This document shows positions 10,425 to 17,506 of a stretch of DNA of 64,000 nt, piece after piece. A program made the position numbers and the translations under genes. How positions within the stretch are numbered: the first letter of the stretch is position 1; the number at the start of each line of letters is the position of its first letter. The stretch comes from Halomicrobium katesii DSM 19301 (lineage in GTDB: Archaea > Halobacteriota > Halobacteria > Halobacteriales > Haloarculaceae): assembly GCF_000379085.1 (NCBI RefSeq), contig NZ_KB905379.1, positions 37,704 through 101,703 on the forward strand, read 5' to 3'. The notes beneath the pieces are model-generated. The model worked only from the letters and a program-made list of their open reading frames with translations, was not told the origin of the DNA and did not search any database.

Positions 10425-10786
10425 GATAGTGTTCAGATAAGCCGCTGTATTTTCTGAGTTGCAGACACGGAAAGCCCTCGGCCCGCTGGCCCGATCTGTG
10501 GCGGATATTCTCCCACCGGTCGAATAGTGCCGCCGCAGATCGGGCTACCGAGCCTCGCCCTTCCATCCGCCAGGATTCGGCTGCCTCACAGTCTGAACCC
10601 TGGTGGATGAAAGGGCGAGTGCAGTTGCGGGAACCCCGACGAAGGTGAGCCGAACGAAGAGAGGCGAACGTCGAGAGAGCTTGCTCTCTCGGAACAAGCA
10701 CGCGAAGCGCGCGCAGCGAGTCGCGGGACCGCAACTGCACGAGGGCTTTCCGTGCCTGTTACTCTCTATCTCTTATCTGAACACCG
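10425..10786. mobile_element. Probable MITE, about 362 bp, flanked by 11-bp direct repeats
   Basis: The direct repeat CCGTGGCCTAC occurs at 10414-10424 and 10787-10797. Just inside it are perfect 13-bp terminal inverted repeats, GTGTTCAGATAAG at 10429-10441 and its complement at 10772-10784. A second inverted pair, ACGGAAAGCCCTCG, lies at about 10468-10481 and 10740-10754. The interior holds further nested inverted repeats (GCCCGATCTG/CAGATCGGGC; CTCGCCCTT/AAAGGGCGAG; GTGCAGTTGCGG/CCGCAACTGCAC) and no credible transposase frame. This is the structure of a non-autonomous element with a target-site duplication. The parent insertion sequence is not identifiable from the window. Confidence 0.75.
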
Positions 10787-10929
10787 CCGTGGCCTACTGG
10801 GAGCTGTCTCACCGTCGGAACGACCGCTGTACCAGACGGCAGACAGCGCGAGTAGCCCGACCAGCCAGCGTGCTGGGACACGCGATCGACGACCACGGTC
10901 GAGGTGCGCGCCGAACCGGATAGCGGTCG

Positions 10930-11011
10930 TACGGACGGTTGTCGGAATGTACCGGTGGGCGTCGCCACGGGGTAGACGCTCACCGGTAAGCAACGACAAC
11001 TTTCCGTATCA
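10930..11011. repeat. Palindromic intergenic element, copy 1
   Basis: An imperfect palindrome with ends TACGG...CCGTA, inner arms ACCGGTG...CACCGGT and centre GTCGCCACGG. Read on the minus strand it begins TGATACGG, and that TGA is the stop codon of the binding-protein gene ending at 11009. It belongs to the same family as the copies at 19.9, 23.6, 24.2, 31.9 and 53.4 kb. A long stem-loop at a gene end suggests a transcription terminator or a REP-like element. The stretch 10798-10929 beside it holds no recognisable gene. Confidence 0.75.
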
Positions 11012-12199
11012 GACGTTGCCGTTGATGATATCCGCGAGGCGCTGTCGATCGAACAGTTCGTCCTCGGAGAACGCCTCTGGGAAGTAGCCGGTCGCGTAGC
11101 GCTCGATCATGAAGAGGTTGTGAAGCGGCCCCGCGTAGATCGGACCGCCACGGAACACCCGCTCCTCCTGAACGGCGGTCAGCTGGCTGCCGACCGGATG
11201 GTCCTGCATGTACGAGAGGATCGTGTCCTCGAATTCCTCGCGGCTCTTCCCCCGCTTGTGATAGCGCAACAGCAGCGAGTCGGGATCGATCTCCAGCAGC
11301 GTTTCGTAGTCGATGGTCCCCCTGTCGGTCGTGGAGAGCCCGTCGACGCCGCTCCCCGCGAACGCATCTGACAACCCCAGCGTGTGGTAGTGCTCCTTGT
11401 TCGCACCGTTGCCCGACAGCCGATACGGCGAGAACTCTTCGGGCTCTTCGCCGGCAAAGACGAGCGCGGCGTTTGGCCGCTCGTCGGGGGCGGGGAGACG
11501 CGACTGGACCGTCGCGACCAGTTCGTCGTGCATCGACCGGATCGCTTCGAACCGGTCGCGCTCCTGAAACACCTCGGCGACCTTCTCGAAGGCCTCGTAC
11601 AGCGAGTAGTACCGGTAGTCGTGCCACGAGTCCGTCCGCCGGAAGATGACGTTGCCGATGAAGGGGGCGACGTTGCTTCGGATCTCTTCGAGATCCCGCT
11701 GATCCCAGGCCTGAAACCAGTCGGTGACTGTGGAGGGATCCATGAGATGGAGGTCGGCGTCGATGTCGTAGAACGTCTCCTTCGAGATGCCGTCGTTCCA
11801 GATCTGCGTGAGCGAGTCGAGGTCGATCGAAACGCCGTCGAGCTCCTCGTAGTGGATCGTCTTGTACCGACCCTGGTACCAGATGGACTGGGCGGCGTCA
11901 CCGTGGCCAAGCGCCACCATCATGTCGATGTAGTCGGCGGTAAACGGTGCGACTCTCTCCGGGACGCCGTCGAATTCGAGCGTGCCGACCGGTTCCATCG
12001 TGACAGAGTAGCGCTCTGTCTCCGGTGTCGACGTTTCCGTCGGCGTCGATGCCGCGGGAGTACTCGACTGTGTCGGTGTCGCTTCGGAACCGGACTGCTC
12101 ACTGCAACCGGCGAGGAGTCCGCCGGCAACGACTGCGCTGCCGTATTTCATGTATTCGCGCCGCGTCGGTACGTCGGACTGTGTCTCGTCGCCGTCCAT
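11009..12199 (-). CDS. Iron-siderophore/cobalamin-type ABC transporter substrate-binding lipoprotein
   Basis: A 396-residue exported protein with a Tat-type signal (TRREYMKYG), a hydrophobic core and a lipobox ending LLAGC, followed by a Ser/Thr-rich linker. The mature part has the periplasmic-binding-protein type III fold pattern of FepB/FhuD/BtuF (for example RVAPFTADYIDMMVALGHG, PDSLLLRYHK). The region from the ATG to about 60 bp upstream contains two iron-box palindromes, so iron-dependent repression is very likely. No permease or ATPase gene lies next to it; on the minus strand the next sequence downstream is a palindromic repeat and a MITE. It therefore works with components elsewhere or is an orphan. 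Confidence 0.88.
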   Translation of the reverse strand: MDGDETQSDVPTRREYMKYGSAVVAGGLLAGCSEQSGSEATPTQSSTPAASTPTETSTPETERYSVTMEPVGTLEFDGVPERVAPFTADYIDMMVALGHGDAAQSIWYQGRYKTIHYEELDGVSIDLDSLTQIWNDGISKETFYDIDADLHLMDPSTVTDWFQAWDQRDLEEIRSNVAPFIGNVIFRRTDSWHDYRYYSLYEAFEKVAEVFQERDRFEAIRSMHDELVATVQSRLPAPDERPNAALVFAGEEPEEFSPYRLSGNGANKEHYHTLGLSDAFAGSGVDGLSTTDRGTIDYETLLEIDPDSLLLRYHKRGKSREEFEDTILSYMQDHPVGSQLTAVQEERVFRGGPIYAGPLHNLFMIERYATGYFPEAFSEDELFDRQRLADIINGNV

Positions 12200-12204
12200 G
12201 AAGT

Positions 12205-12218
12205 TTAGGCCAGCCTAA
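12205..12218. promoter_or_regulatory. Iron box 1 (DtxR/SirR/Idr-type operator)
   Basis: TTAGG(4 nt)CCTAA palindrome 6 bp upstream of the binding-protein start codon. This is the core of the known DtxR-family operator used by haloarchaeal iron regulators. Its place between the promoter and the start codon suits repression. Confidence 0.75.
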
Positions 12219-12240
12219 TAACACAAAAGACTTTCCATTC

Positions 12241-12254
12241 TTAGGAGTACCTAA
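12241..12254. promoter_or_regulatory. Iron box 2 overlapping the TATA region
   Basis: A second TTAGG(4 nt)CCTAA palindrome 36 bp upstream of the first. On the minus strand it is embedded in CTATTTTTAGG, the best TATA-box candidate for the binding-protein gene. Two boxes about 3.5 helical turns apart suggest binding of two dimers. Confidence 0.75.
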
Positions 12255-12266
12255 AAATAGTGAGGG

Positions 12267-12839
12267 TCAGACGAGAAGCTGGATGTCGGCGTCGGCCATG
12301 TCCTGCAGCGCCGTCGCAGCGCCGACGCCGGTCGTGACGCCGTCGTAGAACTCCGCTTCGTCGTAGTCCATCAGATCGATCGTCATCTGGCAGGCCTGGA
12401 ACTCCACGCCCATGTCGAGGCTCGTCTCGACGAGTTCCTCGATGGTGGCGGTGTCGTTGTCCGCGATCTTCTTCTCCATCATCTTCGTCGTGACGCGGTC
12501 CATGCCGGGAAGCGCGGCGACGGCGTTCGGGACGGGCATGTTGGGGTTGCCCACGGAGCTGAGCTTGAGGTCTTTCGAGCGCTCCTCGTGGAGTATCTCC
12601 AGCCCCCAGAACGTGTGAAAGACCGTCACCTCGTAGCCGAAGGCGGCGGCAGTGCTGGCGAGGATGAGCGGCGGGTACGCCATGTCCAGCGTCCCTTTGG
12701 TGGCGATGATGCTCATCTTCTTGCCGTCGTCCTCGCCGGTGGCCTCGGCGAGCGCGTCTTCCAGTTCGTCGACGCGCGCGGCGAGCTCCGCGCGAGAGGG
12801 CATCTCGTCGCCGGGCGCGTCTGGCGTGTCCGTGCTCAT
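12267..12839 (-). CDS. DsrE/DsrF/DrsH-like (DsrE2-type) sulfur-relay protein
   Basis: A 190-residue protein beginning with a hydrophilic, coiled-coil-like N-terminus (ELAARVDELEDALAEATG) followed by a DsrE-fold domain from about residue 50 (KMSIIATKGTLDMAYPPLI). The likely persulfide-carrying cysteine lies in FQACQMTIDLM, the DsrE2 signature. In sulfur oxidisers DsrE2 accepts sulfane sulfur together with TusA and rhodanese. The ATG at 12837-12839 is 2 bp after the TusA gene ends, so both are in one operon; the longer upstream frame is antisense-like Arg-rich noise. Confidence 0.87.
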   Translation of the reverse strand: MSTDTPDAPGDEMPSRAELAARVDELEDALAEATGEDDGKKMSIIATKGTLDMAYPPLILASTAAAFGYEVTVFHTFWGLEILHEERSKDLKLSSVGNPNMPVPNAVAALPGMDRVTTKMMEKKIADNDTATIEELVETSLDMGVEFQACQMTIDLMDYDEAEFYDGVTTGVGAATALQDMADADIQLLV

Positions 12840-12841
12840 CG

Positions 12842-13087
12842 TCACTCCGTCTTGCGGACGTAGTGTCTGTACACGTCGTCGCCTTCCTCCTGGTCGAGCA
12901 GCTCGACGCCCTCGGTTCCGGAGGCCCAGCCGTCGATGTCGCTCATGCTGCCGGCGTCGGTCGCCAGCACTTCGAGGACGGCGTCCTCGGAGAGGTCGTC
13001 GATGGCGGACTTCGTTTTCACCACTGGCATGGGACACGATGCACCTTTCACGTCGAGCGTCTCCGCGATGTCGAATTCAGCACTCAT
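12842..13087 (-). CDS. tusA: TusA family sulfurtransferase
   Basis: An 81-residue protein with the TusA hallmark CPMPVVKTKSAI near residue 19, where the first Cys carries a persulfide. The remainder fits the small alpha/beta IF3-like fold (DLSEDAVLEVLATD). It is the first gene of the minus-strand pair with the DsrE2-like protein and is divergent from the rhodanese/MBL gene. The ATG at 13085-13087 is chosen because the family starts here; upstream codons are AT-rich promoter. Two TATTGT-type motifs lie 44 and 84 bp upstream. Confidence 0.92.
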   Translation of the reverse strand: MSAEFDIAETLDVKGASCPMPVVKTKSAIDDLSEDAVLEVLATDAGSMSDIDGWASGTEGVELLDQEEGDDVYRHYVRKTE

Positions 13088-13120
13088 AGTGTCTCTGCTC
13101 CGTTGAGTCGTATTGGAGCT

Positions 13121-13131
13121 ATCACACAATA
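13121..13131 (-). promoter_or_regulatory. TATTGT-type motif in front of tusA/dsrE2
   Basis: On the minus strand reads TATTGTGTGAT, 34-44 bp upstream of the tusA ATG. It resembles motifs before other sulfur genes in this window; function as an operator is inferred from recurrence only. Confidence 0.45.
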
Positions 13132-13159
13132 TCGTCTTCGAGGTTAAAAGAATGTTGGT

Positions 13160-13171
13160 TATTGTGTGTAC
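13160..13171 (+). promoter_or_regulatory. TATTGT-type motif in the tusA/MBL divergent promoter
   Basis: TATTGTGTGTAC followed by TA, lying between the divergent tusA and rhodanese/MBL genes. On the minus strand it is followed by CCAACATTCTTTTAACC, a plausible BRE/TATA for tusA. Confidence 0.45.
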
Positions 13172-13266
13172 TACAACAGTCCATACAGTCGAAGATAGAC
13201 AGAAATACCCACAAAATTCCTTTAATAGGGTTTTAGAGGGCTTCTCCGCTTCTTCCCAGACCACTA

Positions 13267-13278
13267 TATTGTGTAGTT
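13267..13278 (+). promoter_or_regulatory. TATTGT-type motif in front of the rhodanese/MBL gene
   Basis: TATTGTGTAGTT, 58-69 bp upstream of the ATG at 13336, within an AT-rich promoter. It is very close to the copies at 17234 and 24407. Confidence 0.5.
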
Positions 13279-13335
13279 AGTGAAATTCTTTGCAAACCCT
13301 TTTGTGCGTCGATCCGATAGCTGGGGGTGTACGAC

Positions 13336-14577
13336 ATGAACGCCGAAGACTTCCCGACTCCCGACGCCGACGTTGCGAGCGTCGCGCCGGAGACGCTGAA
13401 GGATCGAATCGACGACGGCGAGGACGTCACGCTACTCGACGCCCGGATGAGCGCGGACTACGAGGAGTGGCGGATCGACGGCGAGAGCGTCACGTCGATC
13501 AACGTCCCCTACTTCGAGTTCCTCGACGACGAGATCGACGAGAGCGTGCTCGACCGGATCCCCGACGACCGCGAAGTGACAGTCCTCTGTGCGAAGGGCG
13601 GTGCCAGCGAGTACGTCGCGGGCACGCTCGTCGAACAGGGCTACGAGGTGGACCACCTCGAAGACGGGATGAACGGCTGGGCGAGCATCTACGAGGCCGT
13701 CGAGGTCGAGCGCTACGACGGCGCGGGCACGCTGCTCCAGTACCAGCGGCCCTCTTCGGGTTGCCTGGGGTACCTCCTCTACGACGACGGGGAGGCAGCG
13801 ATCATCGACCCGCTGCGGGCGTTCACGGACCGCTACCTCGCGGACGCCGCGGAACTCCGTTCCGCGAGCCCTGCCTCGCAGGCTCGGCAGGACGCCGACG
13901 ACCTCGGCGTCGACCTCCAGTACGCGCTGGACACCCACATCCACGCCGACCACATCTCGGGCGTGCGTGCCCTCGACGACGAGGGTGTCGAGGGCGTCAT
14001 TCCCGAGGCGGCCGTCGACCGCGGCGTTACCTATGCAGACGAACTGACAACGGCCGCGGACGGCGACACCTTCCAGGTCGGCGACGCCACCATCGAGGCC
14101 GTCCACACGCCCGGCCACACGACCGGGATGACCTCGTATCTGATCGACGACAGCCTGCTCGCGACCGGCGACGGGCTGTTCGTCGAGAGCGTCGCTCGCC
14201 CCGACCTCGAAGAGGGCGACGAGGGCGCTCCGGATGCCGCGCGCACGCTCTACGAGTCCCTACAGGAGCGCGTGCTGACGCTGCCCGACGACACGCTGAT
14301 CGGCGGAGCCCACTTCAGCGACGCCGCCGAACCCGACGACGACGGCACCTACACCGCCCCAATCGGCGAGCTCGTCGCGGAGATGGACGCGCTCACGATG
14401 GACGAAGAGGCGTTCGTCGACCTGATCCTCTCGGACATGCCGCCGCGGCCGGCCAACTACGAGGAGATCATCGCGACGAACCTCGGCCAGAACGCCGTCG
14501 ACGACGAAGCGGCGTTCACGCTCGAACTCGGCCCGAACAACTGCGCCGCGAGCCAGAGCTCGCTGGCGGATGACTGA
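13336..14577 (+). CDS. Rhodanese-metallo-beta-lactamase fusion (persulfide dioxygenase-like)
   Basis: A 413-residue soluble protein. The N-terminal rhodanese domain (about 1-115) has the active-site loop LCAKGGAS with its catalytic Cys. The second part (about 125-340) is an MBL hydrolase with the metal motif HIHADHISG, the GHT histidine in HTPGHTTGM and GDGLFVES, as in ETHE1/Blh-type glutathione- or thiol-persulfide dioxygenases that make sulfite. The tail has NNCAASQS. Domain order is rhodanese first, unlike the common dioxygenase-then-rhodanese order. The ATG at 13336 is preferred over GTG 13327. The gene leads the rightward sulfur cluster and is followed after 11 bp by a YeeE protein. Confidence 0.9.
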   Translation: MNAEDFPTPDADVASVAPETLKDRIDDGEDVTLLDARMSADYEEWRIDGESVTSINVPYFEFLDDEIDESVLDRIPDDREVTVLCAKGGASEYVAGTLVEQGYEVDHLEDGMNGWASIYEAVEVERYDGAGTLLQYQRPSSGCLGYLLYDDGEAAIIDPLRAFTDRYLADAAELRSASPASQARQDADDLGVDLQYALDTHIHADHISGVRALDDEGVEGVIPEAAVDRGVTYADELTTAADGDTFQVGDATIEAVHTPGHTTGMTSYLIDDSLLATGDGLFVESVARPDLEEGDEGAPDAARTLYESLQERVLTLPDDTLIGGAHFSDAAEPDDDGTYTAPIGELVAEMDALTMDEEAFVDLILSDMPPRPANYEEIIATNLGQNAVDDEAAFTLELGPNNCAASQSSLADD

Positions 14578-14588
14578 GGAGGGCGATA

Positions 14589-15143
14589 GTGACTGATCCA
14601 CTCGCGCTTCAGGTGACCGCCGAGCTGTTTCCCAACGGGATCAGCCGCTACGCCGTCGGCGGACTGCTCGTCGGACTCGGCGCGGTCGTGATCTACGTCG
14701 GGACCGGCATTCCGGCCGGGGCGAGTACGTTCCTGGAGTCGACGCTGTCGTACGTCTCCGACCAGTCGCGGTTCCAGCAGTACGTGGGCTCGCGGGACTG
14801 GCGCGTGGTGTTCACGCTGGGCATCATCCTCGGGGCGACCCTGTTCGCGGCGACCGTCCAGTCCGGTCTGGTGTCGACGGCGCTCTACCAGCCGGGGACG
14901 ACCGGGCAACTGTACGAAGTCGGCGGGGTGACGCTCTGGACGACGAACGTCCAGCCGTGGCGGCTGTTCGTCGGCGGCGTCCTCGTCGGCATCGGCACTC
15001 GGATCGGGAAGGGCTGTACGTCCGGCCACGGCGTCTGTGGCGTCGGCTCGGCGTCGAAGACCTCGCTCGTCGGCGTCGCGACCTTCCTGACGGTGGCGAT
15101 CGGGACGGCACAGGTCGTCGCCGCGCTGGGGGTGAGCCCGTGA
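14589..15143 (+). CDS. YeeE/YedE family membrane protein (thiosulfate-transporter-like half), first of a pair
   Basis: A 184-residue integral membrane protein with about five helices and the conserved GKGCTSGHGVCGVG motif, whose cysteines relay thiosulfate in the TsuA/YeeE family. It has half the length of bacterial TsuA, so it should pair with the next gene to make a full transporter. It starts with GTG, 11 bp after the persulfide-dioxygenase-like gene. TusA, its usual partner, is encoded just upstream on the other strand. Thiosulfate as substrate is a family inference. Confidence 0.87.
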   Translation: MTDPLALQVTAELFPNGISRYAVGGLLVGLGAVVIYVGTGIPAGASTFLESTLSYVSDQSRFQQYVGSRDWRVVFTLGIILGATLFAATVQSGLVSTALYQPGTTGQLYEVGGVTLWTTNVQPWRLFVGGVLVGIGTRIGKGCTSGHGVCGVGSASKTSLVGVATFLTVAIGTAQVVAALGVSP

Positions 15144-15170
15144 TGTGCGAGACGCGAGCGCATCGAGGCG

Positions 15171-15330
15171 CGAACGGAGGGAGCGACACGTGGGCAGCGA
15201 GGCCGACCAGCGAGAGGCCTCGACAGACGCGAACGGGAGCGAACGGAGGGAGCGACACGTGGGCAGCGAGGCCGACCAGCGAGAGGCCTCGACAGACGCG
15301 AACGGGAGCGAACGGAGGGAGCGACACGTG
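15171..15330 (+). repeat. 69-bp tandem repeat carrying SD-like plus GTG start segments
   Basis: Two full 69-bp units start at 15171 and 15240, and a third partial unit starts at 15309. Each contains GGAGGGAGCGACACGTG, i.e. a purine-rich ribosome-binding site and a GTG. Because 69 is 23 codons, all three GTGs are in frame with the second YeeE gene. Translated, the units repeat an Arg/Glu-rich 23-residue segment with no resemblance to a YeeE N-terminus. Confidence 0.9.
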
Positions 15331-15789
15331 AGCGACGACCGACATCCGCTGTTCGAGCCGCTGATCTTCGTCGGCGGCCTGATCTTCGGGTTCGGACTCG
15401 GGTTCAGTCAGATGGCGCGTCCGGAAGTGGTGCTGAACTTCCTCCAGTTCGAGGACTTCGGACTGCTGTTCGTCATGTTCGGCGCGGCCATCGTCTCCGG
15501 GATCGCGTTCGCAGTGATGCCCCGGATTCGGGACGCGGCACCCCTGACGGGCGACCGCTACGAGCGTCGCCTGAAGCCGTTCGACCGGAACGTCCTCGTC
15601 GGCGGAGCCATCTTCGGCGTCGGCTGGGGACTCTCGGGCATCTGTCCGGGTGCCGCGTACGCGAGCCTCGGCGTCGGCAACGTCACGATCCTCTGGGCGC
15701 TGGCCGGGATGTTCCTGGGCGCGTACGCCCAGGGCTACTGGCGGAGCCGCAGCCAGGCACGTGACACCGCCGTAACGGGCGTAGACTGA
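15328..15789 (+). CDS. YeeE/YedE family membrane protein, second of a pair
   Basis: From GTG 15328 this gives a 153-residue membrane protein beginning MSDDRHPLFEPLIFVGG. It has about four helices and the conserved cysteine motif GLSGICPGAA near residue 105, matching the C-terminal half of YeeE/TsuA. The open frame extends upstream to GTG 15145 through the 69-bp tandem repeat, which would add a charged leader of 61 residues. The start nearest the first helix and following GGAGGGA is preferred. It is co-transcribed with the preceding half-transporter. Confidence 0.87.
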   Translation: MSDDRHPLFEPLIFVGGLIFGFGLGFSQMARPEVVLNFLQFEDFGLLFVMFGAAIVSGIAFAVMPRIRDAAPLTGDRYERRLKPFDRNVLVGGAIFGVGWGLSGICPGAAYASLGVGNVTILWALAGMFLGAYAQGYWRSRSQARDTAVTGVD

Positions 15790-15798
15790 CCACGTTCT

Positions 15799-16974
15799 AT
15801 GGACCCCGCTCTCATCGCTCTCTTCGTCGGTGCAGCGCTCGCCAGCCTGTTCATGGCGTGGGTCATCGGCGCTGGATCGAGCGGCGCGACTCCCTTCGCA
15901 CCAGCCGTCGGCGCGAACGCCATCGGAACGATGCGGGCCGCCTTTCTGGTCGGCATCTTCGGATTCGCAGGGGCAGTCACACAGGGCGGGAGCGTCTCGA
16001 AAGCGGTCGGGAGCGGTCTCGTGGGCGGCATCAGTCTGCCCGTCGCCGGAGTCATCCTCGTGCTCGTGCTGGGCGCGGGGCTGATGGCGGTCGGGATCGC
16101 GACGGGCTATCCGATCGCGACCGCGTTCACCGTGACGGGTGCCGTCGTCGGCGTCGGCCTCGCGCTGGGCGGGACGCCGGTCTGGCCGAAGTACCAGCAG
16201 ATCGCCGCCGTCTGGGTGTTGACGCCCGTCGTCGGCGGCGGCATCGCGTTCGTCATCGCCAGCCTCCTGCCCCGTCCCGACGTTGCCGAGCGGGACAGCA
16301 TCCCGGCCCTCGGAGCTCTCGTCAGTGCCGTCCTCGCGAACGTCGAGTTCAGCTTCCTCGGCGAGGGGGCCACGTCGGGGACGGTCCGCGGGCTCGGGCA
16401 ACGCGTGCTGGCAGTGGACGGTCTCGCGTCGGGGATCGTCGTGACCGGCGTCGTCGCGCTGGCCGTCGCCGCCGTCGTCCGATGGGACGTTCGCCGTGAC
16501 GAACGCGGCGGCCTGCGGCGCGTCCTGCTCGCGCTCGGCTCGCTCGTCGCCTTCTCCGCGGGCGGGAGTCAGGTCGGCCTCGCCGTCGGACCGTTGGTGC
16601 CCCTGCTCGACGAGATCGGGATGGTGTCGACGATGACCGTGCTCGTCGGCGGCGGGCTGGGGATGCTCGCCGGGTCGTGGACGGGCGCGCCCCGGATGAT
16701 CAAGTCGCTGGCACGGGACTACTCCTCGCTGGGACCGCGACGCTCCATTTCGGCACTCGTGCCGTCGTTCCTGATCGCACAACTGGCCGTCCTGCTGGGC
16801 GTTCCGGTGTCGTTCAACGAGATCGTCGTCAGCGCCATCATCGGAAGCGGTGCCGCCGTCGGCGGACGCGACGCGGTAGACGCACGGAAGATACTCGTGA
16901 CTGTGGGAGCGTGGACAGGGTCGTTCGTCCTCTCGTTCGTGCTCGCGTACGTCGCCGCGTCCCTGCTGCTGTAG
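15799..16974 (+). CDS. PiT-family inorganic anion permease (phosphate or sulfate)
   Basis: A 391-residue protein with ten or more hydrophobic helices and the two-fold repeat layout of PiT transporters (GANAIGTMRAAFLVGIFGF early and SGAAVGGRDAVDARKI late). The canonical first GAND signature reads GAGSSGATPF here, so a key Asn-Asp pair is missing. PiT relatives include the sulfate permease CysP. Given its place 9 bp behind the YeeE pair inside a sulfur cluster, an oxyanion other than phosphate is worth considering. Subfamily and substrate are uncertain. Confidence 0.82.
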   Translation: MDPALIALFVGAALASLFMAWVIGAGSSGATPFAPAVGANAIGTMRAAFLVGIFGFAGAVTQGGSVSKAVGSGLVGGISLPVAGVILVLVLGAGLMAVGIATGYPIATAFTVTGAVVGVGLALGGTPVWPKYQQIAAVWVLTPVVGGGIAFVIASLLPRPDVAERDSIPALGALVSAVLANVEFSFLGEGATSGTVRGLGQRVLAVDGLASGIVVTGVVALAVAAVVRWDVRRDERGGLRRVLLALGSLVAFSAGGSQVGLAVGPLVPLLDEIGMVSTMTVLVGGGLGMLAGSWTGAPRMIKSLARDYSSLGPRRSISALVPSFLIAQLAVLLGVPVSFNEIVVSAIIGSGAAVGGRDAVDARKILVTVGAWTGSFVLSFVLAYVAASLLL

Positions 16975-17048
16975 GCAGGGCCGGGACACGATCCATCGTT
17001 GACAGCCACCCCGCTAGCTCTCGGTCGGTCACTCCAACGTGTGATATA

Positions 17049-17124
17049 GTAACAATTGAAACGGTTTACATATCGATCGCACTGCAGTCGTGCGATCGGG
17101 TGTACATTGATTTTCAATGGCTAC
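17049..17124. repeat. Divergent palindromic element, with GATCGCAC core
   Basis: An imperfect palindrome running from GTAACAATTGAAA to TTTTCAATGGCTAC, with inner arms CGATCGCAC and GTGCGATCG around TGCAGTC. The core resembles the copy at 23.6 kb, but the outer arms differ. It fills part of the 367-bp gap between the PiT-type gene and the TauE partner gene. The rest of the gap is promoter-like and AT-rich from 17200 on. Confidence 0.55.
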
Positions 17125-17233
17125 TAGAGCGACAGCCACCGTCCGGGCGACGAGGTGCGCTTGGAACGCCGCCGAGAGGTGGATACGTTCTCCATACGTT
17201 ATCGGTACTCCAGCGAAGGTTACTCGAATATAG

Positions 17234-17245
17234 TATTGTATAGTA
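17234..17245 (+). promoter_or_regulatory. TATTGT-type motif in front of the TauE/SafE operon
   Basis: TATTGTATAGTA, followed by CCCCAAAACCGTTATAGG, a good BRE/TATA candidate. The motif is nearly identical to the one before the thioredoxin gene at 24407. Confidence 0.55.
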
Positions 17246-17341
17246 TCCCCAAAACCGTTATAGGGTCGAGCCGGATAGGGGAAGGTGAGCAGAAATGTGC
17301 CAACAACGAATTTCCGCGGTCGAACGTCAGAGGGAGAATCG

Positions 17342-17506
17342 ATGGCTGGACTAGAGATACCCACGTGGGACCCCGAAACGGCAGTGCTCATCGGCGCGAT
17401 CCTCTTGGAGTCGATCGTGCTGTACGTGGGCTATGGGAGTCTCGAACGACTCTTTGGCCCCTATCTGATGGAACTCCTGGTCGGAGGTGAGACGAATGCT
17501 CGATAG
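17342..17506 (+). CDS. Small single-helix membrane protein coupled to the TauE/SafE exporter
   Basis: A 54-residue protein with one central membrane segment (AVLIGAILLESIVLYVGYG) and a short polar C-terminus. Its last 11 bases overlap the start of the TauE/SafE gene, whose ribosome-binding site GGAGGTGA lies inside this frame, so translation is coupled. Small proteins of this size accompany TSUP exporters in other haloarchaea; a role as an accessory subunit is inference. Confidence 0.75.
   Translation: MAGLEIPTWDPETAVLIGAILLESIVLYVGYGSLERLFGPYLMELLVGGETNAR

Noticed and set aside
15171..15330. CRISPR-like array
   Set aside because: The units are direct tandem copies without unique spacers, and they are in frame with a gene.
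14824..16989. 721-codon minus-strand open frame
   Set aside because: It runs antisense to the YeeE pair and PiT-type gene, is Asp/Arg/His-rich, and repeats only because of the 69-bp tandem repeat.
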